A stretch of 64,000 nt of DNA, taken from CAZWKQ01 sp964634005 (GTDB lineage Bacteria > Bacteroidota > Bacteroidia > Bacteroidales > JACABE01). This document shows positions 27,378 through 36,682 of the stretch, piece after piece. The notes below the pieces were generated by a model that was given only the letters and a program-made list of their open reading frames with translations, ran no database searches and had not been told where the DNA came from. Location of the stretch: positions 124,001 to 188,000 of the forward strand of contig CAZWKQ010000001.1 of NCBI GenBank assembly GCA_964634005.1, in the 5' to 3' direction. How positions within the stretch are numbered: position 1 is the stretch's first letter; each line of letters begins with the position of its first letter. Made by a program: the position numbers and the translations under genes.

Positions 27378-28925
27378 GTGAATAAAGAACTGATAATTGA
27401 TTCGAGAGCAAATGAAGTAGAGATTGCATTACTTGAAGATAAGCAGTTGGTTGAACTCAATAAAGAAAAACGTAACAGCAATCATACAGTCGGGGATATA
27501 TATCTGGGGAAAGTAAAAAAAATTATGCCCGGATTAAATGCAGCTTTTGTTGATGTTGGTTACGAAAAAGATGCCTTTTTACATTATCTTGACTTAGGTC
27601 CTCAATTAAACTCTCTTCTGAAATTCATCAAATTATCTCAAAATTCGGGAGAGATTGTTAATATGGAAAATTTTGTTATTGAACCTGATATTGAAAAAAC
27701 AGGTAAAATAACAAATGTATTGAAATCGAATCAAAATATATTGGTTCAAATTGCAAAAGAGCCAATATCAACCAAAGGTCCCAGAATATCATCGGAAATT
27801 TCATTCCCGGGAAGATATTTGGTGCTGGTACCTTTTTCAAATCGTATATCGGTATCGCAAAAAATAAAAAGCACTGAAGAAAGAAACCGCTTAAAACGAT
27901 TAATACAAAGCATAAAACCGAAAAATTTTGGTATAATTATCAGAACCGTAGCCGAAGGGAAAAACGTTGCCGAACTCGATGCCGACTTAAGAAGCCTTAC
28001 GTCAAAATGGGACCAACTTGCACGTAAACTAAAAGAATCAAGACCTCCGGAAAAGATACTAAGTGAACTCGACAGAACATCGGCTATTCTGAGAGACATG
28101 CTTAACAAAGATTTTAACAGCGTTATTGTTAATGATGTCGAATTAGCCGAAGAAATCAAAAATTATATTTCTACAATAGCACCCGATAAAGTCGATATAA
28201 TAAAAATTCATAAAAGTAAAATCCCAATTTTTGAACAATATGGTATTGACAAACAAATAAAAGCTTCATTCGGGAAAATAGTAACAATTAAAAGCGGTGT
28301 TTATCTTATAATAGAACATACTGAGGCTATGCACGTTATTGATGTGAATAGCGGACACAGGTTAAATACCGATAAAACTCAGGAAACCAATGCCCTTGAG
28401 GTTAATTTAGAAGCAGCATCAGAAATAGCCCGTCAATTAAGGTTAAGAGATATGGGCGGAATTATCGTTATTGATTTTATTGATATGAATGAGGCTGCCC
28501 ACAGAAGAAAGTTGTTTCAGAAACTTTCTGAAGAAATGCAAAAAGACAATACCAAACATACAATATTACCACCAAGCAAATTCGGCTTAGTACAAATAAC
28601 ACGTCAACGTGTAAGACCAGAGCTAAATGTCGAAGTACTCGAAAAATGCCCTGCTTGCGATGGTACAGGAAAAATTAAACCCAATATTCTATTAATTGAC
28701 GATATTGAAAACGACATCAGATACCTTGTAAACGAACAAAATGAGCGTTTTCTGCTTTTAGAGGTTAATCCCTATATTTATGCCTATTTAACCAAAGGAT
28801 TATTTAACTACAGGATAAAATGGTTTATTAAATACAAGAAGTGGATAAGACTAAAATCCGCATCTTCCTATCATTTGCTTGAATATCATTTTTTTAACAA
28901 GAATAAAGAACTAATTAAAATTTAG
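27378..28925 (+). CDS. rng: Ribonuclease E/G family protein
   Basis: Endoribonuclease of the RNase G type, acting in rRNA maturation and mRNA decay. The 515-residue length fits RNase G (no RNase E scaffold tail). Seen: N-terminal S1 with IYLGKVKKIMPGLNAAFVDVGYEKDAFLHY, the catalytic region VIDVNSG(H)R and GIIVIDFIDM with the metal-binding Asp residues, the QITRQRVRP segment and the zinc-link CPACDGTG. Start is GTG at 27378; no ATG fits. It converges on the M20 gene with a 4-base gap. Confidence 0.94.
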   Translation: MNKELIIDSRANEVEIALLEDKQLVELNKEKRNSNHTVGDIYLGKVKKIMPGLNAAFVDVGYEKDAFLHYLDLGPQLNSLLKFIKLSQNSGEIVNMENFVIEPDIEKTGKITNVLKSNQNILVQIAKEPISTKGPRISSEISFPGRYLVLVPFSNRISVSQKIKSTEERNRLKRLIQSIKPKNFGIIIRTVAEGKNVAELDADLRSLTSKWDQLARKLKESRPPEKILSELDRTSAILRDMLNKDFNSVIVNDVELAEEIKNYISTIAPDKVDIIKIHKSKIPIFEQYGIDKQIKASFGKIVTIKSGVYLIIEHTEAMHVIDVNSGHRLNTDKTQETNALEVNLEAASEIARQLRLRDMGGIIVIDFIDMNEAAHRRKLFQKLSEEMQKDNTKHTILPPSKFGLVQITRQRVRPELNVEVLEKCPACDGTGKIKPNILLIDDIENDIRYLVNEQNERFLLLEVNPYIYAYLTKGLFNYRIKWFIKYKKWIRLKSASSYHLLEYHFFNKNKELIKI

Positions 28926-28929
28926 TTTA

Positions 28930-30126
28930 TCAATCTTTTTCGTTTAAAACATTAATAGCTGTCCAAGCCAATAAGCAAGCTCCTGTCCCCAGAATATCCT
29001 CGTCGATATCAAAAGTATTTGTATGCAGATTTGAAGTAATATTTTTACTTTTATTCATAGTACCAATTCTGTAAAAACAACTTGGGCATTGTTGCGTAAA
29101 ATATGCAAAATCTTCGGCAGTCATTCTTATATCCAGTTCTTCAAAATTCTCAGAACCAAGAAACGAAACTGCAGATTCTTTTACTATTTCGGTCAATATA
29201 TTGTCATTAACTAAAAAGGGATATCCTTTATCAATTCTTACCTCGCAACTACCTCCCATAGCTTCGGCGGTTTTTTCGGCAAGGTTTATTATTTTATTAT
29301 GTGCCTGTTCTCTCCAAACCTCATTAAATGTTCTTAGAGTTCCTTCAATTACAACTTCATCGGGAATGATATTAGTTCTTCCATATCCGTATATCTTACC
29401 AAATGAAAGAACAGTAGGAATTTCGGGAGGCGAAAATCGTGAAACTACCTGTTGCATCGAAACAATAATATGAGAAGCTATCAAAACAGGGTCAATATTC
29501 AAGTTTGGGGTTGCTCCATGTCCACCTTTACCTTTAACAGTTAAATAAATTTCATCGGTAGATGCCATATACTTCCCCGATTTAACACCCACTTTTCCGG
29601 CTTCCAAATCGGGTAATACATGTTGACCAATAACAAAATCGACTTTAGGATTTTCCAAAACTCCTTCTTTTATCATTTCTTTTGCACCTCCCGGGAACTT
29701 TTCTTCAGATGGTTGGAAAATCAATTTTACAGTACCGTTAAAATTTTCTCTGTTCTCTATCAATATTTTTGCTGCTCCCAACAACATTGCCATATGAGCA
29801 TCATGACCGCAGGCATGCATAACTCCTTCATTTCTCGAGCAGTATTCAAAAGTATTATTCTCTTTTATTGGCAAAGCGTCCATATCAGCTCTTAAAGCCA
29901 CAACCCTACTATCAGGATTTTTACCTCTTATCAATGCTGTTACTCCGGTTTTAGCCAAAACCTTTATATTTTCAGCTCCGTATTGTTTCAGTTTATCAAC
30001 GATCAACTCCGAGGTTTTATATTCTTCAAACCCTAATTCCGGATACATGTGTATATTTCTTCTTATCTCTACCAACTCAGGTAATATCTGATTTGAATAT
30101 TGTTTAATTTTTTCTAATATACTCAT
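28930..30126 (-). CDS. M20 family amidohydrolase/peptidase
   Basis: A 398-residue zinc-dependent hydrolase of the M20D type (hippurate hydrolase / N-acyl-amino-acid deacylase group). Seen: RRNIHMYPELGFEE at the start, ALRADMDALPI, HACGHDAHMAMLLGAA (metal His/Asp), FQPSEE(KFPGG), GHGATP, and MTAEDFAYF near the C-terminus. I place the start at 30126 (MSILEKIKQ), 10 bases after the ABC exporter stop; the frame is open further up to 30180 but that would overlap it. Substrate not determined. Confidence 0.9.
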   Translation of the reverse strand: MSILEKIKQYSNQILPELVEIRRNIHMYPELGFEEYKTSELIVDKLKQYGAENIKVLAKTGVTALIRGKNPDSRVVALRADMDALPIKENNTFEYCSRNEGVMHACGHDAHMAMLLGAAKILIENRENFNGTVKLIFQPSEEKFPGGAKEMIKEGVLENPKVDFVIGQHVLPDLEAGKVGVKSGKYMASTDEIYLTVKGKGGHGATPNLNIDPVLIASHIIVSMQQVVSRFSPPEIPTVLSFGKIYGYGRTNIIPDEVVIEGTLRTFNEVWREQAHNKIINLAEKTAEAMGGSCEVRIDKGYPFLVNDNILTEIVKESAVSFLGSENFEELDIRMTAEDFAYFTQQCPSCFYRIGTMNKSKNITSNLHTNTFDIDEDILGTGACLLAWTAINVLNEKD

Positions 30127-30136
30127 ATTAAAATAT

Positions 30137-31960
30137 TTATCCGATTTGTTGTATTTGTATGAACTGTTTGTAAATTCCATTTCTGTTTAAAAGTTCACTA
30201 TGAGTTCCTGTTTCAACAATTTTTCCGTTATCCATAACAACAATTAAATCAGCATTCTGAATTGTAGATAAACGGTGTGCAATAACAATAGTTGTTCTGT
30301 TTTTCATTACGTTTAAAAGAGCATCCTGAACATATTTTTCCGATTGGGTGTCTAAAGCCGAAGTTGCTTCATCCAAAATAAGTATTGACGGATCTTTTAA
30401 AATAGCTCTTGCCAAACTTAACCTCTGTCGTTGCCCACCTGATAGATTTAGTCCTCTGTCGCTCAAAAAAGAATAATAACCATTTGGCATTTTTTCGATA
30501 AATTCGTGAGCATTAGCAATTTTAGCAGCTCTTATTACATCCTCTTCGGTATTATTTGTTCCAAAGGCAATATTATTGAAAACAGTATCATTAAATAGTA
30601 TTGTATCCTGCGAAACAAGGCCAACCTGCCCTCTTACATCCGATATAACATAATCTTTTATATTTATTCCGTCAATAAGAATCTCACCTTCGGTACAATC
30701 GTAAAATCGGGGAATTAAATCGACCAAGGTTGATTTTCCGACTCCCGAAGCTCCTACTATTGCAATTATTTGCCCTTTCGTGATTTTTAAATTTATAGAA
30801 TTTAATACTTTTTTATCGGGATTCGAGCTATAATAAAAGCTGACATTTTTAAACTCAATTTCTTTTTCAAAACTTTTAAAAGGAATTGCATTTTCTTTTT
30901 CAACGATTACTTCCTGTGCATCTAATATTTCAAAAATTCTTTTGGCACTTATTCTACCCCTTTGAATATTGTAAAAAGCAGTTATCATCGATTGTGCAGG
31001 AGGTATCATTCTTCCGAAAATTATTACGAAAAATATCAAAATATCGGGTGATATTTTCTTTGAGATAACAAGACTGCCACCTATAAGGATTACTACCATT
31101 AATCCCAATACCGCAAGGGTTTCGGTTAATGGAGATGCGGCTTCCCTTCTTCTTAAAATACGAGCTAAAATACGCGAATAATTCTTGTTTACTTTAGCAA
31201 ACTTTTCAATAGCAAAATCTATTACATTAAAAGATTTTAATATTCTTAATCCGTTAATTGACTCTTCGACAAGAGTAACAATATTGGAAAGTTCTCTCTG
31301 ACCCCTTTCTGAATTTCTTTTCAAACTTTTTCCGACAATATTTATTAGAAATCCGGCAGGAATTAAAATTATGAGAGAATAAAAAACTAACTGGGGACTT
31401 ATAAAAATTAATACAATTGCAAAAAAAATCACATTTAACGGGTCTTTTACCAGCATTTGAAGTGAACTAACCACTGACCACTCTATTTCATTTATATCTG
31501 ACGATAATCTGGTAATTATATCACCTTTCTTCCTTTCCGAATAAAAGGATAATGGCAGTATCAGTAATTTTTCGAAAACATCATTCCTCAAATCCTTTAC
31601 CATACCATTTCTTATTGGAGCCAGAAAATACATTCCAAGGTATTTAAACAGATTATTGAGGAAAGAAAAAACTATAAAAAAAACCGAAATAAACAACAAA
31701 GCATGATAAGGACTTTTATCTTCAATTATCTTTGCCAGAAAATAGTTAAAGTTTGCAATAATAGAATGACTGTCGAAACCAAGAGGAGGCCTTTCTATAG
31801 ATGTTGACTTTACATTATTGAATAAAATATTTATAAACGGAATAAATAAAGCAAGATTGAAAAAAGAAAACAAGATATATAAAATATTAAAAAAAATATT
31901 TAAAAAGGCATATTTGCTGTAAGGCCTTATATATCTGAATATTCTTAATAAATCTTTCAC
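30137..31960 (-). CDS. MsbA-like ABC exporter (permease + ATPase)
   Basis: A half-size exporter of about 607 residues: six membrane helices in the first ~330 residues and a C-terminal ATPase with GASGVGKST (Walker A), LSGGQRQR (signature), ILILDEATSALD (Walker B) and IAHRLST (switch His). Works as a homodimer, probably flipping lipids or drugs. I place the start at GTG 31960 (VKDLLRIFRYIRPYSKYAF), where the family begins; the frame is open to 32041 but upstream residues do not look like the family. A TATCTTTG box ends only a few bases before this GTG. Confidence 0.9.
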   Translation of the reverse strand: MKDLLRIFRYIRPYSKYAFLNIFFNILYILFSFFNLALFIPFINILFNNVKSTSIERPPLGFDSHSIIANFNYFLAKIIEDKSPYHALLFISVFFIVFSFLNNLFKYLGMYFLAPIRNGMVKDLRNDVFEKLLILPLSFYSERKKGDIITRLSSDINEIEWSVVSSLQMLVKDPLNVIFFAIVLIFISPQLVFYSLIILIPAGFLINIVGKSLKRNSERGQRELSNIVTLVEESINGLRILKSFNVIDFAIEKFAKVNKNYSRILARILRRREAASPLTETLAVLGLMVVILIGGSLVISKKISPDILIFFVIIFGRMIPPAQSMITAFYNIQRGRISAKRIFEILDAQEVIVEKENAIPFKSFEKEIEFKNVSFYYSSNPDKKVLNSINLKITKGQIIAIVGASGVGKSTLVDLIPRFYDCTEGEILIDGINIKDYVISDVRGQVGLVSQDTILFNDTVFNNIAFGTNNTEEDVIRAAKIANAHEFIEKMPNGYYSFLSDRGLNLSGGQRQRLSLARAILKDPSILILDEATSALDTQSEKYVQDALLNVMKNRTTIVIAHRLSTIQNADLIVVMDNGKIVETGTHSELLNRNGIYKQFIQIQQIG

Positions 31961-31965
31961 ACTTG

Positions 31966-31973
31966 CAAAGATA
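31966..31973 (-). promoter_or_regulatory. -7 promoter box (TATCTTTG) abutting the ABC exporter start
   Basis: Minus-strand TATCTTTG followed by CAA and then GTG. If the box is used, transcription would start at or within a few bases of the start codon. No -33 TTG at the usual distance, so this is uncertain. Confidence 0.4.
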
Positions 31974-32071
31974 GACAATTCATTTTTATAATAAATGGAT
32001 GAATAAATAAAAACTTTTAAAAATTCGGTGTTAGTTAGCAATTTATTAATTTAGCCGACTAAAAAGTAAAT

Positions 32072-32710
32072 ATGCAGGAATACGAAATATTAAACCAAAT
32101 TTATCATAACATTGAAAACTCTTCCTATATTGAAATTATAGCAGTATTTTTCGGATTATTGAGTGTTTGGTTTGCTCGAAAGGAAAATATTCTTGTTTTT
32201 CCTTTTGGGCTTATAAATGTAGGCCTTTATGTTTATATTTACTTAATTTCGGGATTATATGCAGCAATGAGCATAAACTCATATTTTGTTATAATGAGTT
32301 TTTACGGCTGGTATTTCTGGTCGAAAAAAGATTCGACAAAAAAAAATGTTCCTATCAGCTATTCTACCAAAAAAGGCTACTTAATTGCCGCTGCACTATT
32401 TACTTTATCGTTTGCAATTATTTATTATGTACTTAAAAATTATACTGATAGCACTGTTCCGATTTTAGACTCATTGACAACCTCGCTCTTTGTAGTAGGA
32501 ATGTGGATGCAAACCCGCAAAAAAATCGAAAACTGGCTCTTTTGGATTATTGGCGATGCACTTTCAATACCTATGGTAATATCAAAAGGCCTGTATTTTT
32601 CGGGGTTACAATACCTCGTTTTTATGATGATAGGAATATCAGGATTTATTGAATGGAGAAAGAAATACTATTATGCAAAAAATAAAAAGAATAGCGATAA
32701 CGGGGCCTGA
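32072..32710 (+). CDS. pnuC: Nicotinamide riboside/mononucleotide transporter PnuC
   Basis: A 212-residue membrane protein with about seven helices. Family motifs: VWFARKENILVFPFGLINVGLYVY near residues 30-50, MSFYGWYFWSKK near residue 80, and the C-terminal NWLFWIIGDALSIPMVISKGLYFSGLQY. PnuC moves nicotinamide riboside by facilitated diffusion. The next gene, a NadR-type kinase, overlaps its 3' end by 38 bases and would trap the substrate by phosphorylation. Confidence 0.92.
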   Translation: MQEYEILNQIYHNIENSSYIEIIAVFFGLLSVWFARKENILVFPFGLINVGLYVYIYLISGLYAAMSINSYFVIMSFYGWYFWSKKDSTKKNVPISYSTKKGYLIAAALFTLSFAIIYYVLKNYTDSTVPILDSLTTSLFVVGMWMQTRKKIENWLFWIIGDALSIPMVISKGLYFSGLQYLVFMMIGISGFIEWRKKYYYAKNKKNSDNGA

Positions 32711-33206
32711 ATCAACAGGGAAATCGGAACTTTCCGAAAAACTTGCAAGATTTTATAACACTGTTTGGGTAAACGAATACTCAAGAGAATATCTCGAAAA
32801 TTTAGGAAGGGATTACAATTACGATGATATTCTTAAAATTGCTCAACAGCAATACAATTTAGAAAATAATGAAGCCTTGAAAGCAAATACATTTTTATTT
32901 TGCGACACCGATTTTACTGTAACGAAAATCTGGTGTGAATTCAAATATGGAAAGTGCCACGAATGGATATCGGAAATGTTTTTAAAACACAAATACGACC
33001 TTTATTTGCTGTGTGATATAGACCTACCTTGGATTTACGATCCACTAAGAGAACACCCTGATAAAAGAGAAGCATTATTTTCGTTGTATAAAAATACCCT
33101 CGAAAAAGCAAATTTCAATTTTGAAATTATAAGCGGTACCGGCGATAAAAGGTTAAATAATGCAATTAAAGCATTAGAAAAACATTTTATGCTAAATATT
33201 CAATAG
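32673..33206 (+). CDS. NadR-type ATPase / nicotinamide riboside kinase-like
   Basis: A 177-residue P-loop protein matching the kinase half of NadR (AAA_28 type). ITGPESTGKSEL is the Walker A; VNEYSREYLENLGRDYNYDDI, FCDTDFTVTKIWCEFKYG and LREHPDKREALF follow as in the NadR kinase domain. No nucleotidyltransferase or repressor domain is attached. I place the start at 32673 (MQKIKRIAITG). It is coupled to pnuC, which supports nicotinamide riboside phosphorylation. Its 3' end overlaps the gatB/yqeY-like gene on the other strand by 15 bases. Confidence 0.9.
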   Translation: MQKIKRIAITGPESTGKSELSEKLARFYNTVWVNEYSREYLENLGRDYNYDDILKIAQQQYNLENNEALKANTFLFCDTDFTVTKIWCEFKYGKCHEWISEMFLKHKYDLYLLCDIDLPWIYDPLREHPDKREALFSLYKNTLEKANFNFEIISGTGDKRLNNAIKALEKHFMLNIQ

Positions 33207-33647
33207 TTTTTTTACTATTTCTGCAACAATTTTATTATCAGCTTTTCCGGTAAGTGTTTTAGAAGCAATTCCCATTACTTTGCCCATATCTTTAATTCCC
33301 GAAGCACCTGTTTCGGAGATAATATTTTTAACAATATTCTCTATTTCATCATGAGAAAGTTGTTCGGGCAAATATTTTTCAATTATGCCGATTTGAAACA
33401 TCTCAACATCGTATAAATCGATGCGGTTTTGACTTTTATATGTTTCGGCAGCCTCTTTTCGTTGCTTAATTAGTTTTTGAAGTGTTTGAAGTTCAAGTTC
33501 TTCAGGTATTTCCGAAGTGGCTGTATCTTTACCTGTTTTTATAAGTAAAAGGGCAGCTTTTATTGCTCTTAATGCTTCAAGTTTATCGCGATCCTTAGCA
33601 AGCATCGCTTCTTTAATATCATTATTTATTTTTATTTCTAAGCTCAT
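33192..33647 (-). CDS. GatB/YqeY domain protein
   Basis: A 151-residue protein of the YqeY family, related to the tail domain of the GatB amidotransferase subunit, possibly binding tRNA; exact role unknown. Typical features: INNDIKEAMLAKDRDKLEALRAIKAALL, RKEAAETYKSQNRIDL, EQLSHDEIENIVKN and DMGKVMGIASKTLTGKADNK. ATG at 33647 is preferred; a TTG at 33653 would overlap ftsZ. It is the last gene of the dcw transcript, directly after ftsZ. Confidence 0.92.
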   Translation of the reverse strand: MSLEIKINNDIKEAMLAKDRDKLEALRAIKAALLLIKTGKDTATSEIPEELELQTLQKLIKQRKEAAETYKSQNRIDLYDVEMFQIGIIEKYLPEQLSHDEIENIVKNIISETGASGIKDMGKVMGIASKTLTGKADNKIVAEIVKKLLNI

Positions 33648-33649
33648 TT

Positions 33650-35203
33650 TCAATCGACATTATCGTGTAGAAATTTGTTATTTGGCTTTATTTCAATAGT
33701 ATTATCGGGATTTGTTTCGAGTGTATATCTTGATATTTCGGATTCTGAAGACGGTGTAACTTCATTTAATACTACATTTCTTCTGATGTATGCGGGTTTA
33801 TTTTCAAGTTCGGTAAGTCCTTCAGTGGTTTTAAGTTTCATACTCAACTCTTTCAACCTCTCGATTCTTTCGTTGTTAAGCCTTATTTGCTCGTGATTTG
33901 GAGCTGTTTCCTTATTTGTTTCAGTTTGAGTAACCGATGGTTTTTCGGCAGGGGTCAACGATTCGCTTTTTACAACGGGTTTTTCTTCAGTTGACTGTAC
34001 TGCAGGTGTTTTTAATACAAACTGCATTTGATTATCATCACTATTGACAACTTCTTCCTTTTGTGCTATATTGACAGGCTCTTCTTCTTTGGCAACAATT
34101 TTTATATCTTCCAAATCTACATTATTTTCGGCTACTTTAGGAGGATTAATTACTACAGGTTCGGGTTTTTCGATATCTAAAGTAACGACTTTCTTTTCGG
34201 GCTTAGAATTAGTAGTTATTCCCAAATCGTTTTGTTTATCGAATCCTGTAGCAATAAGAGTAATTGATAATTTTTCGCCTAAATTATCGTCGTAACCGGC
34301 TCCCCAAATAACATTTACGTCATCACCGGCTTCGTTATTGATATAATCTGTTATTTCGGTGATTTCGTCCATAGTAATTTCGTGTTCCATTGAAAAAGAG
34401 AGGTAAAGAAGTATATTCTTGGCGCCCTTGATATTATTATCGTTTAGCAGAGGCGAATTTATTGCCAGTTCGACTGCCTGAAAAGCTCTGTTTTCGCCGC
34501 TCGCAACTCCTGAACCCATAAGAGCAACCCCACTGTTTTTCATTACAGTATTTACATCTCTGAAATCAATATTTACGTAAGCTTTTTCGGTTATAATTTC
34601 AGCAATACCTTTAGCTGCTGTAGTAAGGACATTGTCGGCTTTTTCAAAAGCCTGACTCATAGGCAAATTACCGAAATCGCGCAATTTATCATTATTAATA
34701 ACTAATATTGCATCGACATATTTTTTAAGTTGCTCAATTCCTTTTTCAGCCTGTTCTCTGCGTTTTTTACCTTCAAAAGAAAAAGGCAAAGTAACGATAG
34801 CAACAGTAAGAATTTTATTTTCCTGTTCATCGGGTAAGTCGATTTCTTTAGCTAATTCAGCAATAACAGGAGCAGCACCTGTACCGGTTCCGCCTCCCAT
34901 ACCGGCAGTTATAAATAACATCTGAGTGTTTTTTTCGAGTATGGCTTTTATTTCTTCAGATTTCTCTATCGCAGCTTTTTCGGCTACCTGAGGTATATTG
35001 CCTGCCCCAAGACCTTTTCCTAACTGAATTTTAGTAGGAATTGTGCTTGCTTCGAGTGCTTGCGCATCTGTGTTGCAAACTATGAAATCAACTCCCGTAA
35101 TGCCTTTTTTATACATATAATTTACGGCATTACTTCCTCCTCCTCCTACTCCTATAACTTTTATAATTGAAGATTGGTTCTTTGGCATATCAACTTTTAG
35201 CAT
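33650..35203 (-). CDS. ftsZ: Cell division protein FtsZ
   Basis: Tubulin-like GTPase that forms the division ring. Seen: GVGGGGSNAVNYM near residue 18, the tubulin signature GMGGGTGTGAAPV near residue 100, INIDFRDV-like NIDFRDVNTVM, and GAKNILLYLSFSMEHEITMDEI. The GTPase/C-terminal core ends near residue 320; about 200 further residues form a charged, Glu/Lys/Pro-rich linker, longer than in E. coli, with a short conserved-looking end. Preceded by a 183-base gap after ftsA, the only sizeable gap inside the cluster. Confidence 0.97.
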   Translation of the reverse strand: MLKVDMPKNQSSIIKVIGVGGGGSNAVNYMYKKGITGVDFIVCNTDAQALEASTIPTKIQLGKGLGAGNIPQVAEKAAIEKSEEIKAILEKNTQMLFITAGMGGGTGTGAAPVIAELAKEIDLPDEQENKILTVAIVTLPFSFEGKKRREQAEKGIEQLKKYVDAILVINNDKLRDFGNLPMSQAFEKADNVLTTAAKGIAEIITEKAYVNIDFRDVNTVMKNSGVALMGSGVASGENRAFQAVELAINSPLLNDNNIKGAKNILLYLSFSMEHEITMDEITEITDYINNEAGDDVNVIWGAGYDDNLGEKLSITLIATGFDKQNDLGITTNSKPEKKVVTLDIEKPEPVVINPPKVAENNVDLEDIKIVAKEEEPVNIAQKEEVVNSDDNQMQFVLKTPAVQSTEEKPVVKSESLTPAEKPSVTQTETNKETAPNHEQIRLNNERIERLKELSMKLKTTEGLTELENKPAYIRRNVVLNEVTPSSESEISRYTLETNPDNTIEIKPNNKFLHDNVD

Positions 35204-35386
35204 ACTCTTTAATTTTTTTAAGTTATTTATTTACTTACGTTATTGACTGAATTATACATCATTAAGTAATAATTCTTTCGTTTAGTTTAAATACTGTTTT
35301 TTCAAAAAAATTGTTTGTTAAATTTATTGTTTTATTTTTTAAATATTATGTGATAATAATTTTTTTATTTAACACTAAAATGTTAA

Positions 35387-36661
35387 TTACTTTACGTCGT
35401 CACTTAGTATTTTTTTGATTTTATCAAGGAAGCTGCTTTTCTTTGGTGCATTATTTTGTGCAGTAGAATTTGCAGGCTCTTCGGTTTTATTTTTCTTTTC
35501 CTTTTCAGTTTTCTGAATTCCTTTAATAACAAGTCCGATACCTGTAGAATAAGACGGATTAGCCAGCTCTTCGTTGTTTGAACTGTTGCTGAGATGTTCA
35601 TTAGGGTATCCTATTCGTGTATCCATACCGGTCATAAATTCGCAAAGCTGAACAATATGCTTGAGCATAGCACCTCCACCTGTCAATACAATGCCGGCAA
35701 TCAATTTTTTTTCATATCCCGAGTTTTTAATTTCAAACATAACATGTTCGAGAATTTCCTCCATGCGTGCCTGTATAATATTGGATAGATTTCTCAGTGA
35801 TATTTCTTTGGGAGGTCTTCCTCTTAATCCGGGAATTGCAACAATCTCTTCATCACGATTTTCGCTTGCAAGAGCCGAACCAAACTTAATTTTAAGGGCT
35901 TCTGCCTGACTTTTTATTATGGTACACCCCTCTTTAACATCCTCAGTTATTATATTTCCCCCGAGAGGAATTACAGCAGTATGTCTTATAATTCCATCCT
36001 GAAAAATAGCAATATCGGTTGTTCCGCCTCCAATATCAACCAAAGCAACTCCGGCTTCCTTTTCTTTATCGTCAAGAACAGCCTCAGCGGAAGCTAATGG
36101 CTCTAATATCAATTCTTTAACCTCAAGATTGGCTTTTTTGACACTTTTGTAAATGTTTTTTATTGACATTACTTGTCCGGTGATAATATGAAAATTGGCC
36201 TCGAGGCAATTTCCCGAGATACCTATTGGTTGTTTAATTCCGGGTTCATTATCAATAATAAATTCCTGAGGAATTACGTCGATAATTTCTTCACCGGGTT
36301 TCATGGCCAATTTGTGCATATTTTCTATCAACAAGTCAACGTCGGCCTGTGAAACTTCATCGTCGACAGAACTACGCATTATACCGCCTCTTTGTTGTAA
36401 GCTCTTTATATGCTGTCCGGCAATACCTACATAAACTTCGCCAATTTCAACGTTAGACTCCATTTCCGCCTGACTAACGGCATTTTTTATCGATTCAACC
36501 GTTTTTTCGATATTATGTACCGAGCCTCTCATAACTCCTATAGACTCAGACTTACCTCTGCCTAATACTTCTATTTTTCCGTTACTATCACGTCTTCCGA
36601 CTATTACGGCGATTTTGGTTGTCCCTATATCTAACCCGACTATAATTTCATTTTCACTCAT
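35387..36661 (-). CDS. ftsA: Cell division protein FtsA
   Basis: Actin-like ATPase that ties FtsZ filaments to the inner membrane. GLDIGTTKIAVIVGRR at residues 9-24 (phosphate 1), the SHS2/1C subdomain, DIGGGTTDIAIF near residue 210 (phosphate 2), and LTGGGAMLKHI near residue 330. The C-terminus (KKSSFLDKIKKILSDDVK) is an amphipathic membrane-targeting helix after a charged linker. Order and strand match ftsQ-ftsA-ftsZ. Confidence 0.96.
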   Translation of the reverse strand: MSENEIIVGLDIGTTKIAVIVGRRDSNGKIEVLGRGKSESIGVMRGSVHNIEKTVESIKNAVSQAEMESNVEIGEVYVGIAGQHIKSLQQRGGIMRSSVDDEVSQADVDLLIENMHKLAMKPGEEIIDVIPQEFIIDNEPGIKQPIGISGNCLEANFHIITGQVMSIKNIYKSVKKANLEVKELILEPLASAEAVLDDKEKEAGVALVDIGGGTTDIAIFQDGIIRHTAVIPLGGNIITEDVKEGCTIIKSQAEALKIKFGSALASENRDEEIVAIPGLRGRPPKEISLRNLSNIIQARMEEILEHVMFEIKNSGYEKKLIAGIVLTGGGAMLKHIVQLCEFMTGMDTRIGYPNEHLSNSSNNEELANPSYSTGIGLVIKGIQKTEKEKKNKTEEPANSTAQNNAPKKSSFLDKIKKILSDDVK

Positions 36662-36682
36662 AACAATATGTCATTAAAACAT

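Noticed and set aside
32649..32672. Upstream start for the NadR-type kinase
   Set aside because: The family begins right at MQKIKRIAITG; the longer version adds eight residues out of pattern.
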